Assembly (NCBI GenBank): GCA_964556225.1
Contig: CAZKVJ010000020.1
Coordinates: 1-57,393 of the forward strand
DNA length: 57,393 nt
Direction of reading: 5' to 3'
DNA from: CAZKVJ01 sp964556225
GTDB taxonomy: Bacteria > Actinomycetota > Acidimicrobiia > Acidimicrobiales > Ilumatobacteraceae
The notes under the pieces are model-generated. The model was not told the origin of the DNA. It worked only from the letters and a program-made list of their open reading frames with translations, and searched no databases. A program made the translations under genes and the position numbers. Below are positions 15,816-24,650 of this stretch, piece by piece (position 1 is the first letter of the stretch; each line of letters begins with the position of its first letter).

Positions 15816-16541
15816 TCACGCATCGTTCCCCGGCGTCGACCGCGCACCCGACCCGCCGGCGCCCACCGCCAACAGCCAGGTGACCGCCACCACCATCGCC
15901 GCCCACGCCCCGGCTGCCAGCAGCGCTGGGCCGGCGGTGCGCTCCAGGCCACCGGTGCGGGCCATGCCCACCGACGCCGCCGCGGCCACGACCGCCACCA
16001 CCCACCGCCACGCCTCGGTCGAGACGCCGAGCGAGCGCCACACCCGGCACGCCACCGGCACCCACAGCGTGGCAGCCACGGAGAACAGCGCCCCGATGAG
16101 CGCGCTCTGACGGCCGGCCGCCCCGTACACCCCGGACCACAGCACCACACCGCCACCGGCGGCGACGAACGCCGCCGGCAGCGCACGGCGCCGCACCAGC
16201 TCGGCCCCGCCGCCGCAGGCGAGCAGCACCCCGACCTCGGCCATCTGGCCGGTCTCGGGCACGCAGCCGTAGATCGCCACCGCCGCTGCGCCGAGCACCA
16301 GCCACGGCAGCGCCGGCGTCGCCAGACGTCGCTGCAGCGGCGCGGCGCCCACACCCACCAGCGCCGCCAGCACCACGGTGCCCACGGCCGCCCACGCCCG
16401 TGACGGCTCGGACAGCGACCCGTCCCACGTGGACCACACGATCGCCGCCCCTCCGGCCCCGCCCACCGCGAGCCGTGCCCAACGCGGGCCCGGCGGCCAC
16501 ATGGTCGCCACGGCGATCAGCACGATGCCGAGGGCGCGCAC
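15816..16541 (-). CDS. Polytopic membrane protein of unknown function
   Basis: A 241-aa protein with about seven short hydrophobic helices rich in Ala, Val and Gly, and Arg-rich loops between them. No conserved catalytic motif recognised. It is 13 bases downstream of the PglE-like aminotransferase on the same strand, so it is probably in that operon and may serve the polysaccharide pathway, for example as a small transporter or assembly factor (speculative). The Ala/Gly-rich composition weakens homology inference. Confidence 0.65.
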   Translation of the reverse strand: MRALGIVLIAVATMWPPGPRWARLAVGGAGGAAIVWSTWDGSLSEPSRAWAAVGTVVLAALVGVGAAPLQRRLATPALPWLVLGAAAVAIYGCVPETGQMAEVGVLLACGGGAELVRRRALPAAFVAAGGGVVLWSGVYGAAGRQSALIGALFSVAATLWVPVACRVWRSLGVSTEAWRWVVAVVAAAASVGMARTGGLERTAGPALLAAGAWAAMVVAVTWLLAVGAGGSGARSTPGNDA

Positions 16542-16554
16542 TGCACCTCCATGG

Positions 16555-17688
16555 CTAGCGGCGGGTCGAGGTGATGATGTCGCAGATCCAGCGGACCTCC
16601 TCGTCGGTGATCCGCCCCCCGCTCGGCAGGCTGACGCTGGTGGCGAACAGGTCGTCGCCGACCGACCCGCCGATGACGGGGTGGTCGACGAACACCGGCT
16701 GGCGGTGCATCGGGGTGAAGGCGTGGCGGGCCTCGATGTGCTCGTCGCGCAGGGCGTCGAGGATCTCGACGGCGGTGGCGCCGAACCCGCCGGGGTCGAA
16801 GCGCACCGTGGTGAGCCACCAGTTCGGCGAACAGGCCGCCGGCAGCTCCTGGAACGTCACACCGGCCAATCCCCCGAGGCAGCGTCGGTACCCCTCGTGC
16901 ACCCGGCGGCGCTCGGCCATGCGGTGGGGGAGCGTGGCCAGCTGCCCCCGCCCGACGGCGGCGTTCAGGTTGCCGAGGCGGTAGTTGAACCCGATGTCGT
17001 CGTGCTCGTACCACGGCGCCGACGCCCGGGCCTGCACCGACAGGTGGCGGGCGCGGGACACGATCTTCGGGTCGTCGGACAGCAGCGCCCCGCCCCCGCC
17101 GGTGGTGACGATCTTGTTGCCGTTGAAGCTGAGCGTCCCGACCCGCCCGAGGCGCCCGGCGCTGGTGCCGTTCCAGGTGGAGCCCAGCGCCTCGGCCGCG
17201 TCCTCGACGAGTGGCACCTCGTACTCGGCGCAGATCCGGGGGATGCGGTCGAAGTCGGCGCACGCGCCGTAGAGGTCGACGGCCACGACGGCGCCCGGCA
17301 GGCGGCCGTGGTCGGCGCGGTGGCGCAGCTCTTCCTCGAGCAGGTCCGGGTCGAGCTGCCAGGTGCGAGGGTGGGCGTCGACGAAGCAGGGCCGGGCGCC
17401 GACGTACACGGTGGCGAATGCGGCGGCGGCGAACGTGACGTCGGGGACGAGGACGTCGTCGCCGGGCTCCACGCCGACGGCCATCAGCGCCAGGTGCAGC
17501 GCAGCGGTGCCGCTGGTGAGCGCGGCGACGGCGGTGGCACCGGTGAACTCGGCCAGGTCCGCCTCGAACCCCTCGAGGTCCGGTCCGTACGGCGCGATCC
17601 AGCCGCTGTCGAAGGCCGCCACGAGCAGCTCGCGCTCGGTGTCGCTGACCTCCGGCGGGGACAGGAAGATCTTCCATGGTTCCGCCAC
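16555..17688 (-). CDS. DegT/DnrJ/EryC1/StrS sugar aminotransferase (PglE-like)
   Basis: A 377-aa PLP-dependent nucleotide-sugar aminotransferase that would put an amino group on a 4-keto sugar. Start chosen at GTG 17688 (MAEPWKIFLSPPEV), the usual family N-terminus; longer in-frame starts have no support. Family motifs: SGTAALHLAL near residue 59, VEDAAEALGS near 161, and SFNGNKIVTTGGGG with Lys192 as the Schiff-base lysine. With the PglD-like acetyltransferase and PglC-like transferase at 29.5-30.8 kb it would give a 4-acetamido or bacillosamine-type sugar. The expected 4,6-dehydratase is not in the window. Divergent from the BY-kinase gene by 97 bases. Confidence 0.9.
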   Translation of the reverse strand: MAEPWKIFLSPPEVSDTERELLVAAFDSGWIAPYGPDLEGFEADLAEFTGATAVAALTSGTAALHLALMAVGVEPGDDVLVPDVTFAAAAFATVYVGARPCFVDAHPRTWQLDPDLLEEELRHRADHGRLPGAVVAVDLYGACADFDRIPRICAEYEVPLVEDAAEALGSTWNGTSAGRLGRVGTLSFNGNKIVTTGGGGALLSDDPKIVSRARHLSVQARASAPWYEHDDIGFNYRLGNLNAAVGRGQLATLPHRMAERRRVHEGYRRCLGGLAGVTFQELPAACSPNWWLTTVRFDPGGFGATAVEILDALRDEHIEARHAFTPMHRQPVFVDHPVIGGSVGDDLFATSVSLPSGGRITDEEVRWICDIITSTRR

Positions 17689-17785
17689 GGCGAGAGAGTC
17701 TGGCAGATCTGGCGCATGGCCTCGACCGGCGGTCCCAGGTACGCTGACCACTCTCCGGGCGGAGCCGATCACTCGAAGCAGGTCT

Positions 17786-19387
17786 GTGGACAGCAACCCG
17801 AACTCAGTGTGGAACGCGCTCCGCCGGCGGTGGCCGATCGTGGTGCTGTTCACCGTGCTGGGCGGGGTGATCGGTGCGCTGCCGTCGCCCAAGCGGGTGG
17901 AGGACCAGGCCCAGCAGTACACCGCGACGAACACGATGGTGGTGAACCAGCCTCAGCTCGGCTTCGACTCGAACCTGGCGATCAACCCGAACCAGCTCAC
18001 GCTGTTCGCCACCAACGGCGACGTGCCCGAGGCGGTGTGGGAGCAGCTCGGCTACGGCGAGAACCCGGCGTCGCTGGCGGCCCAGGTCGAGGTCGTCTAC
18101 GACCAGAGCAACGGCTCGCTCACGTTCACCACCACCCAGGACGACGCCGATCGGGCGGTGGCCATCGCCGACGCGTTCGCCACCGAGCTGCAGGCGTTCG
18201 TGGCCTCCGAGCAGGACGCCATCTCCGACTCGCGCACCGGTGCGATCGAGGAGCGCATCACCCTGCTGGAGAACGACCTCGAGGAGCTGGAGGGCGAGGT
18301 GGCGTTCCGCCCCGACGACCTGGTGCTGCAGGCACAGGTCGCGGCGAAGCAGTCCCAGCTCCAGACCCAGATCGAGCTGCGTGACCAGCTGCAGCAGACC
18401 GAGACCCGCCTGGTGCTCAACAACCTGTCCAGCGCCCAGGCCGTAGCGATCGAGGAGCGTGGGCTCGGTGCGCCGACCAGCCGCACCACCCGGGCGCTGC
18501 TCGGTGCCGGCGTCGGCTTCGTCGTCGGCTTGGCGATCGCGCTGCTGCTGGCCCGCCTCGACCGCAAGATCCGCACGCCCGAGCAGCTCGAGGCGGCCAC
18601 CGGGCTGAAGGTGCGCGCCGTCATCCCCCACGAGCCACGCAACGAGCACGGCGACCTGGTGGTCCTTCCCGACCGCCACGACGCGCTGGCCGACGCCTAC
18701 CGGGCGATGCGGGCGCTGCTGTCGTTCCTGGCGGCCGACCTGCCGGACCGGGCCGGCGGGCGGATGGTGCTGGTGGTGTCGCCGGGGCCGAGCGACGGCA
18801 AGACGAGCGTGGCGTCGAACCTGGCCGCCGCGTTCGCCGAGAGTGGCGGGCGCACGATCGCCGTCAACACCGACTTCCGCCGGCCGGCGCTCATCCCCCG
18901 CCTGCTCGGCGGCCGGCGCCTGCAGTGGGACATCCCACTCGAGGAGGCGGCCCGCCGCCCCGTGCGCAGCCTGGTGGTTCCGAGCCCCAAGGAAGGCCTC
19001 GGCGTCATGGACCTGGCCAGCATCCAGGCCTCGCCCAACGAGCTCGCCCGCACGACGGCCGGGCACGTGCCCGAGCTGCGCAAGGTGGCCGACACCATCG
19101 TGGTCGACACCTCGCCGGTCACCGCCACCGCCGAGGTGCTCGAGATGGTGCCGCAGGCCGACCTGGTGGTGATCGTCACCCGGCTCGGCCACACGCCGAC
19201 CGAGTCCGCCCGTCGTACGGTGGAGAGCGTGAAGGCGCTGAGTCGAGCCGAGCTGGTGCTCACCATGGTGGGGGCGAACGCCAAGAGCGGCTACTACGAC
19301 TACTACTCCGCGTACTACGCGCCGGCGGCGGCCCAGGCGGGGGCGGCGCCGGAGAAGCGCCGCCGGTTCCGCCGTTCGAAGGGCTGA
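17786..19387 (+). CDS. Polysaccharide chain-length determinant / BY-type tyrosine kinase
   Basis: A 533-aa Wzc-like protein. An N-terminal membrane helix (WPIVVLFTVLGGVIGAL) and a second near residue 240 flank an extracellular coiled-coil Wzz domain. The cytoplasmic kinase follows with Walker A SPGPSDGKTS (about 332), Walker A' AVNTDFRRP and Walker B TIVVDTSP. The C-terminus carries a tyrosine cluster, GYYDYYSAYY (about 502-511), the autophosphorylation tail. It sets polymer length and export through phosphorylation. GTG 17786 is the first gene of the long plus operon. The tyrosine phosphatase at 24093 is the likely opposing enzyme. Confidence 0.88.
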   Translation: MDSNPNSVWNALRRRWPIVVLFTVLGGVIGALPSPKRVEDQAQQYTATNTMVVNQPQLGFDSNLAINPNQLTLFATNGDVPEAVWEQLGYGENPASLAAQVEVVYDQSNGSLTFTTTQDDADRAVAIADAFATELQAFVASEQDAISDSRTGAIEERITLLENDLEELEGEVAFRPDDLVLQAQVAAKQSQLQTQIELRDQLQQTETRLVLNNLSSAQAVAIEERGLGAPTSRTTRALLGAGVGFVVGLAIALLLARLDRKIRTPEQLEAATGLKVRAVIPHEPRNEHGDLVVLPDRHDALADAYRAMRALLSFLAADLPDRAGGRMVLVVSPGPSDGKTSVASNLAAAFAESGGRTIAVNTDFRRPALIPRLLGGRRLQWDIPLEEAARRPVRSLVVPSPKEGLGVMDLASIQASPNELARTTAGHVPELRKVADTIVVDTSPVTATAEVLEMVPQADLVVIVTRLGHTPTESARRTVESVKALSRAELVLTMVGANAKSGYYDYYSAYYAPAAAQAGAAPEKRRRFRRSKG

Positions 19388-19390
19388 GCC

Positions 19391-20827
19391 GTGCTGCGGC
19401 CCGCCCAGTCCGCGCTGGTGGCCGCCGGGGTGGCCTACCTGGTGGTGCTCGGCTGGGCGGTGGCCAACCTGAGCTACGACATCTGGGGCGTGCTGGTGCT
19501 CGGCCCACCGATGGTGCTGTTCGGGATGCTCGGGCTGCGGCGGCTGTTCGCCGGTGAGCTGTCGTCGCTGTACTGGTGGATGGTCGGGGCGATGCTGGTG
19601 AAGACCTTCGCCGGCTCGGCCGCCCGGTACTGGGTGGCCTTCGACGCCTATGGCGGCAGCGCCGACGCCGGCCGCTACCACGACTACGGGCGGCTGTTCG
19701 CCGGTCGGGTGCGCGACGGCGAGCTGAACATCGGCAGCGTCCTGCCCGGGGGGCAGGGCACGGTGTTCATCGAACGGCTGACGTCGTTCCTCTACTACTT
19801 CGTCGGCAGCTCCAAGCTGGCTGCGTTCGCGCTGTTCTCGTGGGGGGCGTTCTGGGGGGTGGCGCTCACGGTGAAGGCTGGCTGTGTCGCCGTGCCCGGC
19901 CTGGCCCGTCTGCGCTACGCGGTGCTGGCGTCGCTGGCGCCGAGCGTGGTGTTCTGGCCGTCGTCCATCGGCAAGGAAGCGTGGATGACCCTCACGCTCG
20001 GGCTGGCCAACTACGGCATCGCCCGGATGGTGCTGGGCCGGCGCACCGGGCGAGTGCCATCGATCGTGTGGGCCGCGCTCGGGGTGGGCGGCGCCGCGCT
20101 GGTGCGCCCGCACATCGCCGGCATCTGGGTGAGCGGCGTGGTGGCGGCGCTGCTGGTGCTGCTGTTCCGGGGCCGGGGCACGGCGGCGCTGGCCGGCGAG
20201 ACCTCGGGCCGGGGAGCGCAGCGGTTCGTGGCGCTGGTGGGCTTGGCCGTGGTGGCGCTCGGCGCGCTGGTGGTCGGCCAGGCCACGCTCAAGTACCTGG
20301 ACCCGTCCGGCGAGGACACGGACTCGTCGATCTCGGACCGCATCGACGCCATCTCCGAGGAGGTCAACCGGCGCACCGAGCAGGGGGGCAGCGAGTTCGC
20401 ACCACCGGTGCTGGGCGGTCCGCAGGACTGGCCGCTCGCCATCGCCCGCACGCTGACCCGACCGCTGCTCATCGAGGCCGACGACCTCGAGTCGCTGCTG
20501 CCGGCGCTGGAGATGACCGCGTTCTTGGCCCTGTGCGTGGTGAGCTGGCGGCGGGTGTTCCACCTGCCGCGGCTGTTGGTGCGCAACCCGTACGTGATGT
20601 TCGCCACCGTCGTGGTGCTGCTGTACGGGCTGGCGTTCACGAGCATCGCCAACCTGGGGATCCTCACCCGCCAGCGCAGTCTGGTGCTGGCGCTGATGTG
20701 CCTGTTGCCGTGCCTGCCCCGGCGGGGTGACGACGTCGAGCCGGAGGTGGTGGAGGACGAGCACGCCCACGTGCACGCCCTCGCCGGGCTGGCCCGCCTG
20801 GAGGACGAGCTGGCGGGGGTGCGGTGA
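19391..20827 (+). CDS. Putative exopolysaccharide polymerase-like membrane protein
   Basis: A 478-aa protein with about ten membrane helices. It has a long periplasmic-type loop (about residues 300-360, EDTDSSISDRIDAISEEV) and the family-like stretch VFWPSSIGKEAWM near 193. Position between the chain-length kinase and sugar-transfer genes suggests a Wzy-like polymerase. No single motif proves this; Wzy proteins are assigned mainly by topology and context. GTG start 3 bases after the kinase stop. The 3' end overlaps the PqqD-like gene by 4 bases. Confidence 0.65.
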   Translation: MLRPAQSALVAAGVAYLVVLGWAVANLSYDIWGVLVLGPPMVLFGMLGLRRLFAGELSSLYWWMVGAMLVKTFAGSAARYWVAFDAYGGSADAGRYHDYGRLFAGRVRDGELNIGSVLPGGQGTVFIERLTSFLYYFVGSSKLAAFALFSWGAFWGVALTVKAGCVAVPGLARLRYAVLASLAPSVVFWPSSIGKEAWMTLTLGLANYGIARMVLGRRTGRVPSIVWAALGVGGAALVRPHIAGIWVSGVVAALLVLLFRGRGTAALAGETSGRGAQRFVALVGLAVVALGALVVGQATLKYLDPSGEDTDSSISDRIDAISEEVNRRTEQGGSEFAPPVLGGPQDWPLAIARTLTRPLLIEADDLESLLPALEMTAFLALCVVSWRRVFHLPRLLVRNPYVMFATVVVLLYGLAFTSIANLGILTRQRSLVLALMCLLPCLPRRGDDVEPEVVEDEHAHVHALAGLARLEDELAGVR

Positions 20828-21108
20828 GCGCCGCCGCACGCTTTGCCCGGGCGCCCGGGGTGGTGTGGCGCCTGGCCGGCGACCGGGTGCTGGTGCGCCG
20901 GGCGTTCGCTGCCGGCGCTGAGGTCGATGACGCGGCCGACCTGCTCGGCGCCGCGGCGATGGCGTGGGTGGCGCTCGACGAGGCGCGCCGGGCCGACGAG
21001 GTGGCGGCGGAGGTGGCGTCGACGGTCGGTCCAATGGCGGGGCTCGACGTGGCTCGGGCCCTCGACGAGCTGGTGGCGCAGGGCTTCGTGGTCGAGGTGG
21101 CGCCGTGA
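20824..21108 (+). CDS. PqqD-like (RRE-fold) protein 1
   Basis: A 94-aa protein of the PqqD superfamily: a short winged-helix with WRLAGDRVLVRRA at the start, LLGAAAMAWVALDEARRADEVAAEV in the middle and LDELVAQGFVVEV at the end. PqqD-type domains usually bind the leader of a peptide substrate and present it to a partner enzyme. GTG 20824 overlaps the previous stop; its own stop overlaps the HprK-like gene. No precursor peptide is directly adjacent. A second PqqD-like gene is at 29137. Fold assignment is good; the bound partner is unknown. Confidence 0.75.
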   Translation: MSAAARFARAPGVVWRLAGDRVLVRRAFAAGAEVDDAADLLGAAAMAWVALDEARRADEVAAEVASTVGPMAGLDVARALDELVAQGFVVEVAP

Positions 21109-21914
21109 GCGGCCGGGCGGTGTTCCGGGCACTGGACGTGTGCTTCGACATCGACGCGCCGGGGCGCGAGGCCGAGCTGTTGGCGTCGCTGTTCGGCGAC
21201 CTGGCGGTGGACGGGCCGGCCGCCGTCACGCTCGAGCTGCGCCGCGAGCGCCGTCACCGCTGGCGGGTCCGCTTCGCCGAATCGGTGCGGGTGGCCGGCA
21301 CCACCCTCGGCGGCGCGCTGGCCGAGGCGCTGATCGCCGTGAACGAGATGGCCGGGCGGACCGTCGAGGACGTCGCCGTGCTGCACGCCGGTGGCGCGGT
21401 CATCGGTGGCGGGGCGGTGGCCTTCGCCGGGGTGAGCGGCGCGGGCAAGTCCACGCTCACCGCCGCGGCCGTCCGGCGTGGCCACCCCTACCTGTGCGAC
21501 GAGGTCTGCGCTGTCGCCGATGGCGCCGCCGGGTTCGCCGTGCGGCCCTACCACCGTCCGATCGGGCTGCGGCCCGGTGGGGCGGCGGCGATCGACGTGG
21601 CCATCCCGGAGCTGCATGGCGAGCCGTTCACCGACGTGTACCCGTGGCGGGTGTCGTCGCATGGCGCACTCGCCGGCACCGAGCCGCTGCGGCTCGTCTG
21701 CCTGGTCGAGCGACGCGACGGTCCGGTTGAGATCGAGCCGGTGCGCCCCGCCGAAGCGCTGGTGCGCCTGGCCGGGTTGACGATCGGCGCCGAGGGCCGC
21801 GAGCGCGACATGTTCCACCGCCTCGACGAGCTGGTGCGGGCGGTGCCGGTGGTGCGCCTGGCGTTCGAGGACGTGGGGGCGGCGGTCGATGCCGTCGCGG
21901 CTTGGCGGCCGTGA
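21105..21914 (+). CDS. HPr-kinase-like ATPase (HprK-related)
   Basis: A 269-aa protein with Walker A GVSGAGKST near residue 109, followed by LCDEVCAVAD, the acidic element seen in HprK/PEPCK-type kinases, and PYHRPIGLRP further on. True HPr kinase would carry an N-terminal DRTGG domain and act on HPr; neither is present here. It belongs to the HprK-related group that occurs with PqqD-like and nucleotidyltransferase-like genes. The substrate is unknown, with a protein or peptide Ser/Thr suspected. Coupled by GTGA overlaps on both sides. Confidence 0.75.
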   Translation: MSGRAVFRALDVCFDIDAPGREAELLASLFGDLAVDGPAAVTLELRRERRHRWRVRFAESVRVAGTTLGGALAEALIAVNEMAGRTVEDVAVLHAGGAVIGGGAVAFAGVSGAGKSTLTAAAVRRGHPYLCDEVCAVADGAAGFAVRPYHRPIGLRPGGAAAIDVAIPELHGEPFTDVYPWRVSSHGALAGTEPLRLVCLVERRDGPVEIEPVRPAEALVRLAGLTIGAEGRERDMFHRLDELVRAVPVVRLAFEDVGAAVDAVAAWRP

Positions 21915-23014
21915 GCGCCATGCCGGTGGCCGAGCAGGTCGTCGCCGCGGCGGCGGCGTGGGGGTTGCCCGGCCGGGTGGATGCCGCTCCGGTCGTGGTG
22001 CCCGACGACCTCGCGGCCACCGTGCGGAGCCTGGCCCGGGCGCACCGGGTGCAGGGCCTGCTCGCCGGGGCCGTGCAGGCCGGCGTGGTGCGCGGCCCAC
22101 GCGGGTTCGACACCGCCGTGCACGACGACCACCTCGACGCGTTGCGCACCTGCCTGGCCGCCGAGGCCACCGCCGTCGAGGTGGTGACGGTGCTCCGGGC
22201 GGCCGGCGTCCGGGCGCGGGTGCTGAAAGGCGTCGCCATCGCCCACCTCGACCACGCCGACCCGGCGCAGCGGGTGTTCGGTGACGTCGACCTGATGATC
22301 CGCCGCTCGGACCTGCCGGTGGCGCTGAGCGCACTGGGCGCCGCCGGGTTCGTGCGCACCGAACCGGCGGTGCGCGGGTGGTGGGAGCGGCGGTACTCGA
22401 AGGCGGTCGTGCTTCGCTCACCGATCGGCGTCGAGGTCGACCTCCACCTGGGTCTGGTGAACGGCTTCTTCGGCGTCACCATCGATCCCGCCGAGCTGGT
22501 GGACCGCGCCGGGTCCACGTTCACGGTGGCCGGGACCGAGATGGAGGCGCTCGACGGGCCCGCCCGGCTGCTGCACGCCGCCGTGCACGTGGTGCTCGGC
22601 GCGTGGTCGGGCGACCGGGCGCTGCGCGACGTGGCCCAGCTGGTGCTGGTGTCACAGGTCGACTGGACGCAGACCGTCGCGCTGGCGTTCCGCTGGCGGG
22701 CCGACGCCGTGGTGGCCGAGGGCGTGCGGCGAGCGTGGGCCACACTCGGGCTCGACGCCGAGCACCCGGCCCACGAGTGGGCGCAGGGCCTGCGGGTGAG
22801 CGAGGAGCAGCGCCGGGCGATGGCGCGCTACGCCAGCTCGCACCGCGAGGGCTACCGCCACGAGGCGCTCAGCACCCTGCCTGCGCTGGCGCTGCACGAC
22901 CGGGCGCTGTTCCTCGCCGGCCTGGCGCTGCCGTCGGCTGCCAGCCGTCGGGCCCGGCGGCGCAGCATGGGTGGGCACCTCCGCCACGGTGCGCGGGCGG
23001 TGACCAGCTCGTGA
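21911..23014 (+). CDS. Nucleotidyltransferase-fold family protein (NTP_transf_5 type)
   Basis: A 367-aa protein. LKGVAIAHLDHAD, followed by FGDVDLMIRRSDL near residue 123, is the family's G-D-x-D-L nucleotidyltransferase core; VEVDLHLGL supplies the third acidic strand. The C-terminal half is helical. The family regularly follows PqqD-like and HprK-like genes, but its nucleotide and acceptor are not known. GTG 21911 overlaps the upstream stop, and the stop overlaps the next glycosyltransferase. A longer TTG start at 21902 is possible. Likely to work with the two genes before it. Confidence 0.8.
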   Translation: MSAMPVAEQVVAAAAAWGLPGRVDAAPVVVPDDLAATVRSLARAHRVQGLLAGAVQAGVVRGPRGFDTAVHDDHLDALRTCLAAEATAVEVVTVLRAAGVRARVLKGVAIAHLDHADPAQRVFGDVDLMIRRSDLPVALSALGAAGFVRTEPAVRGWWERRYSKAVVLRSPIGVEVDLHLGLVNGFFGVTIDPAELVDRAGSTFTVAGTEMEALDGPARLLHAAVHVVLGAWSGDRALRDVAQLVLVSQVDWTQTVALAFRWRADAVVAEGVRRAWATLGLDAEHPAHEWAQGLRVSEEQRRAMARYASSHREGYRHEALSTLPALALHDRALFLAGLALPSAASRRARRRSMGGHLRHGARAVTSS

Positions 23015-24096
23015 GCACGCAGCCTCGGGTGCTGTTGGTGGTGAAGGGCCTCGACCTGGGTGGGATCGAGCGCATGGTGGCCGACCTCGCCGTCGGCCTG
23101 CACGAGCGGGGGGTGCCGGTCGAGGTGGCGATGGTGACCGACCGGCGCGACCGGCTGGCGGGGCGGATCGAGCGCGCCGGGGTGCCGCTGCACCGGATGG
23201 GCGGCACGGATCGCCTCGGCTGGCGCCCGAGCGCTCGCCTGGCCCGCCTCGTGCGCTGCGGCCGCTACGACGTGGTGCACGTGCACAGCCCCGCCCCGGC
23301 GGTGGTGGTGCGCCTGGCGCTGGTCGGTGCGAAGGTGAAGGTGGTGACCACGCTGCACAACTCGTGGCGGGCCCTGCACCCGCTGACGCGCCTCGGGTGG
23401 TGGGCCACGTGGTGGCGCGACGACCTGCGCCTGGCGGTGTCGGCCGATGCCGTCGGGAGCGCGCCCAGGCCGTGGCGGCGCCGCGTGCGCGTGCTGCCCC
23501 ACGCCGTGGACCCACGCCAGCTGGCGGCGGCGCGCGCCGGCGCGGCAGCGGCGCGGGCGTCGCTCGGCGTGGCGGAGGGAACCAGCCTGCTGGTCAGCGT
23601 GGCCGCGCACCGGCCCGCGAAGAACCACCCGAACCTGCTGCGGGCGCTGCGCCGCCTCCTCGACCGGGGCGCGGCCGTGCACCTGGCGGTGGTCGGCGAG
23701 GGGCCGCAGCTGGCGGCGAACCAGCGCCTCGCCGCCTCGCTCGGGGTGGCGGAGGCGGTGTCGTTCCTGGCGCCGCGTGACGACGTGTGGTCGCTGATCG
23801 CGGCGGCCGACGTGGTGGTGGTGGCGAGCGACTTCGAGGGCCAGCCGCTGGTGGTGCTCGAGGCGCTGGCGCTCGGGCGCCCGGTGGTGGCCACGGCCGT
23901 GGGCCGGGTGCCGGAGCTGGTCGGGCCCCGCCAGGGCCGGGTCGTGGCGCCGGGCGACCCGGCGGCGCTGGCCGACGCCGTGGCCGGGGTGCTGGCGGCG
24001 CCGCCCGCTGGTGTCGAGTCAACCCCGGCGTCGTGGTCGCTCGACGACGCGATCGACGAGCACCACCGCCGCTACTCGGAGCTGGTGCCGTCGTGA
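23011..24096 (+). CDS. Glycosyltransferase, GT-B fold (group 1/GT4-like)
   Basis: A 361-aa enzyme. N-terminal GLDLGGIERMV is the glycine loop of GT4 enzymes, VHVHSPAP follows, and SVAAHRPAKNHPNLLRAL starts the donor-binding half. The E-x7-E region is DFEGQPLVVLEALALGRPVV near residue 270. It transfers a sugar from a nucleotide or lipid donor to the growing repeat unit in the cytoplasm; specificity cannot be read. GTGA overlap at both ends places it firmly in the operon. Confidence 0.88.
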   Translation: MSTQPRVLLVVKGLDLGGIERMVADLAVGLHERGVPVEVAMVTDRRDRLAGRIERAGVPLHRMGGTDRLGWRPSARLARLVRCGRYDVVHVHSPAPAVVVRLALVGAKVKVVTTLHNSWRALHPLTRLGWWATWWRDDLRLAVSADAVGSAPRPWRRRVRVLPHAVDPRQLAAARAGAAAARASLGVAEGTSLLVSVAAHRPAKNHPNLLRALRRLLDRGAAVHLAVVGEGPQLAANQRLAASLGVAEAVSFLAPRDDVWSLIAAADVVVVASDFEGQPLVVLEALALGRPVVATAVGRVPELVGPRQGRVVAPGDPAALADAVAGVLAAPPAGVESTPASWSLDDAIDEHHRRYSELVPS

Positions 24097-24641
24097 GCGA
24101 CGAGGTGCGCCTGATGGCGGTGTGCACCCGCAACCGCACCCGCAGCGTGCTGATGGGCGCCTTGTTGCAGCTGCACCTCGACCACGCCGGGCTGGTGGCG
24201 CGGGTGCGCACCGCGGGGTTCGTGGAGCGGGACATGCCGCCCACCCGCCAGACCGTGGCGGCACTGGCCGAGCGGGGGATCGACGTGAGCGGGCACCGCA
24301 GCACCACGATCGACCTGGGCCGGGTGGAGCGCTCGGCGCTGGTGGTCACCGCCGAGCGCCTGCACGTGATCCGGCTCTGCGCCGACGTGCCCGAGGCGTT
24401 CGAGCGAACGTTCACGCTGCCCGAGCTGGTGGCGCGGGGCGAGTCGCACGGGCCGGTGGGCGGTCGGCCGATCGCGGAGTGGCTGGCCGAGGTCGGGGCC
24501 GGCCGGCGGCGGCGAGACTACGTGGACGGCACCATCCCGGAGGTGGACGACCCGACCGGGGCGCCGGACCCGATGTTCGCGTCCGCGGTGGTGCACATCG
24601 ACGAGCTGTGCCGGCGGCTGGCCGCGCTGCTGGCCGGATAG
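24093..24641 (+). CDS. Low-molecular-weight protein tyrosine phosphatase (Wzb-like)
   Basis: A 182-aa protein. The active-site loop C-x5-R-S is Cys11 to Ser18, CTRNRTRS. The general-acid region VDDPTGAPDP is near residue 152. It differs a little from classic LMW-PTPs, which have CxGNxCRS, so activity should be checked. In polysaccharide operons this enzyme dephosphorylates the BY-kinase tyrosine tail, here the YYDYYSAYY cluster encoded at 19.3 kb. The start GTG overlaps the glycosyltransferase stop. Confidence 0.82.
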   Translation: MSDEVRLMAVCTRNRTRSVLMGALLQLHLDHAGLVARVRTAGFVERDMPPTRQTVAALAERGIDVSGHRSTTIDLGRVERSALVVTAERLHVIRLCADVPEAFERTFTLPELVARGESHGPVGGRPIAEWLAEVGAGRRRRDYVDGTIPEVDDPTGAPDPMFASAVVHIDELCRRLAALLAG

Positions 24642-24650
24642 GAGGGCTCG

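Noticed and set aside
17804..21229. A 1141-aa open frame on the minus strand
   Set aside because: Low-complexity Arg/His/Gln/Pro translation, antisense to the well-supported kinase, polymerase and PqqD genes; a GC-bias shadow.
21105..21914. Genuine HPr kinase of carbon catabolite control
   Set aside because: No N-terminal HprK domain, no HPr or PTS genes nearby, and the neighbours are PqqD-like and nucleotidyltransferase-like.
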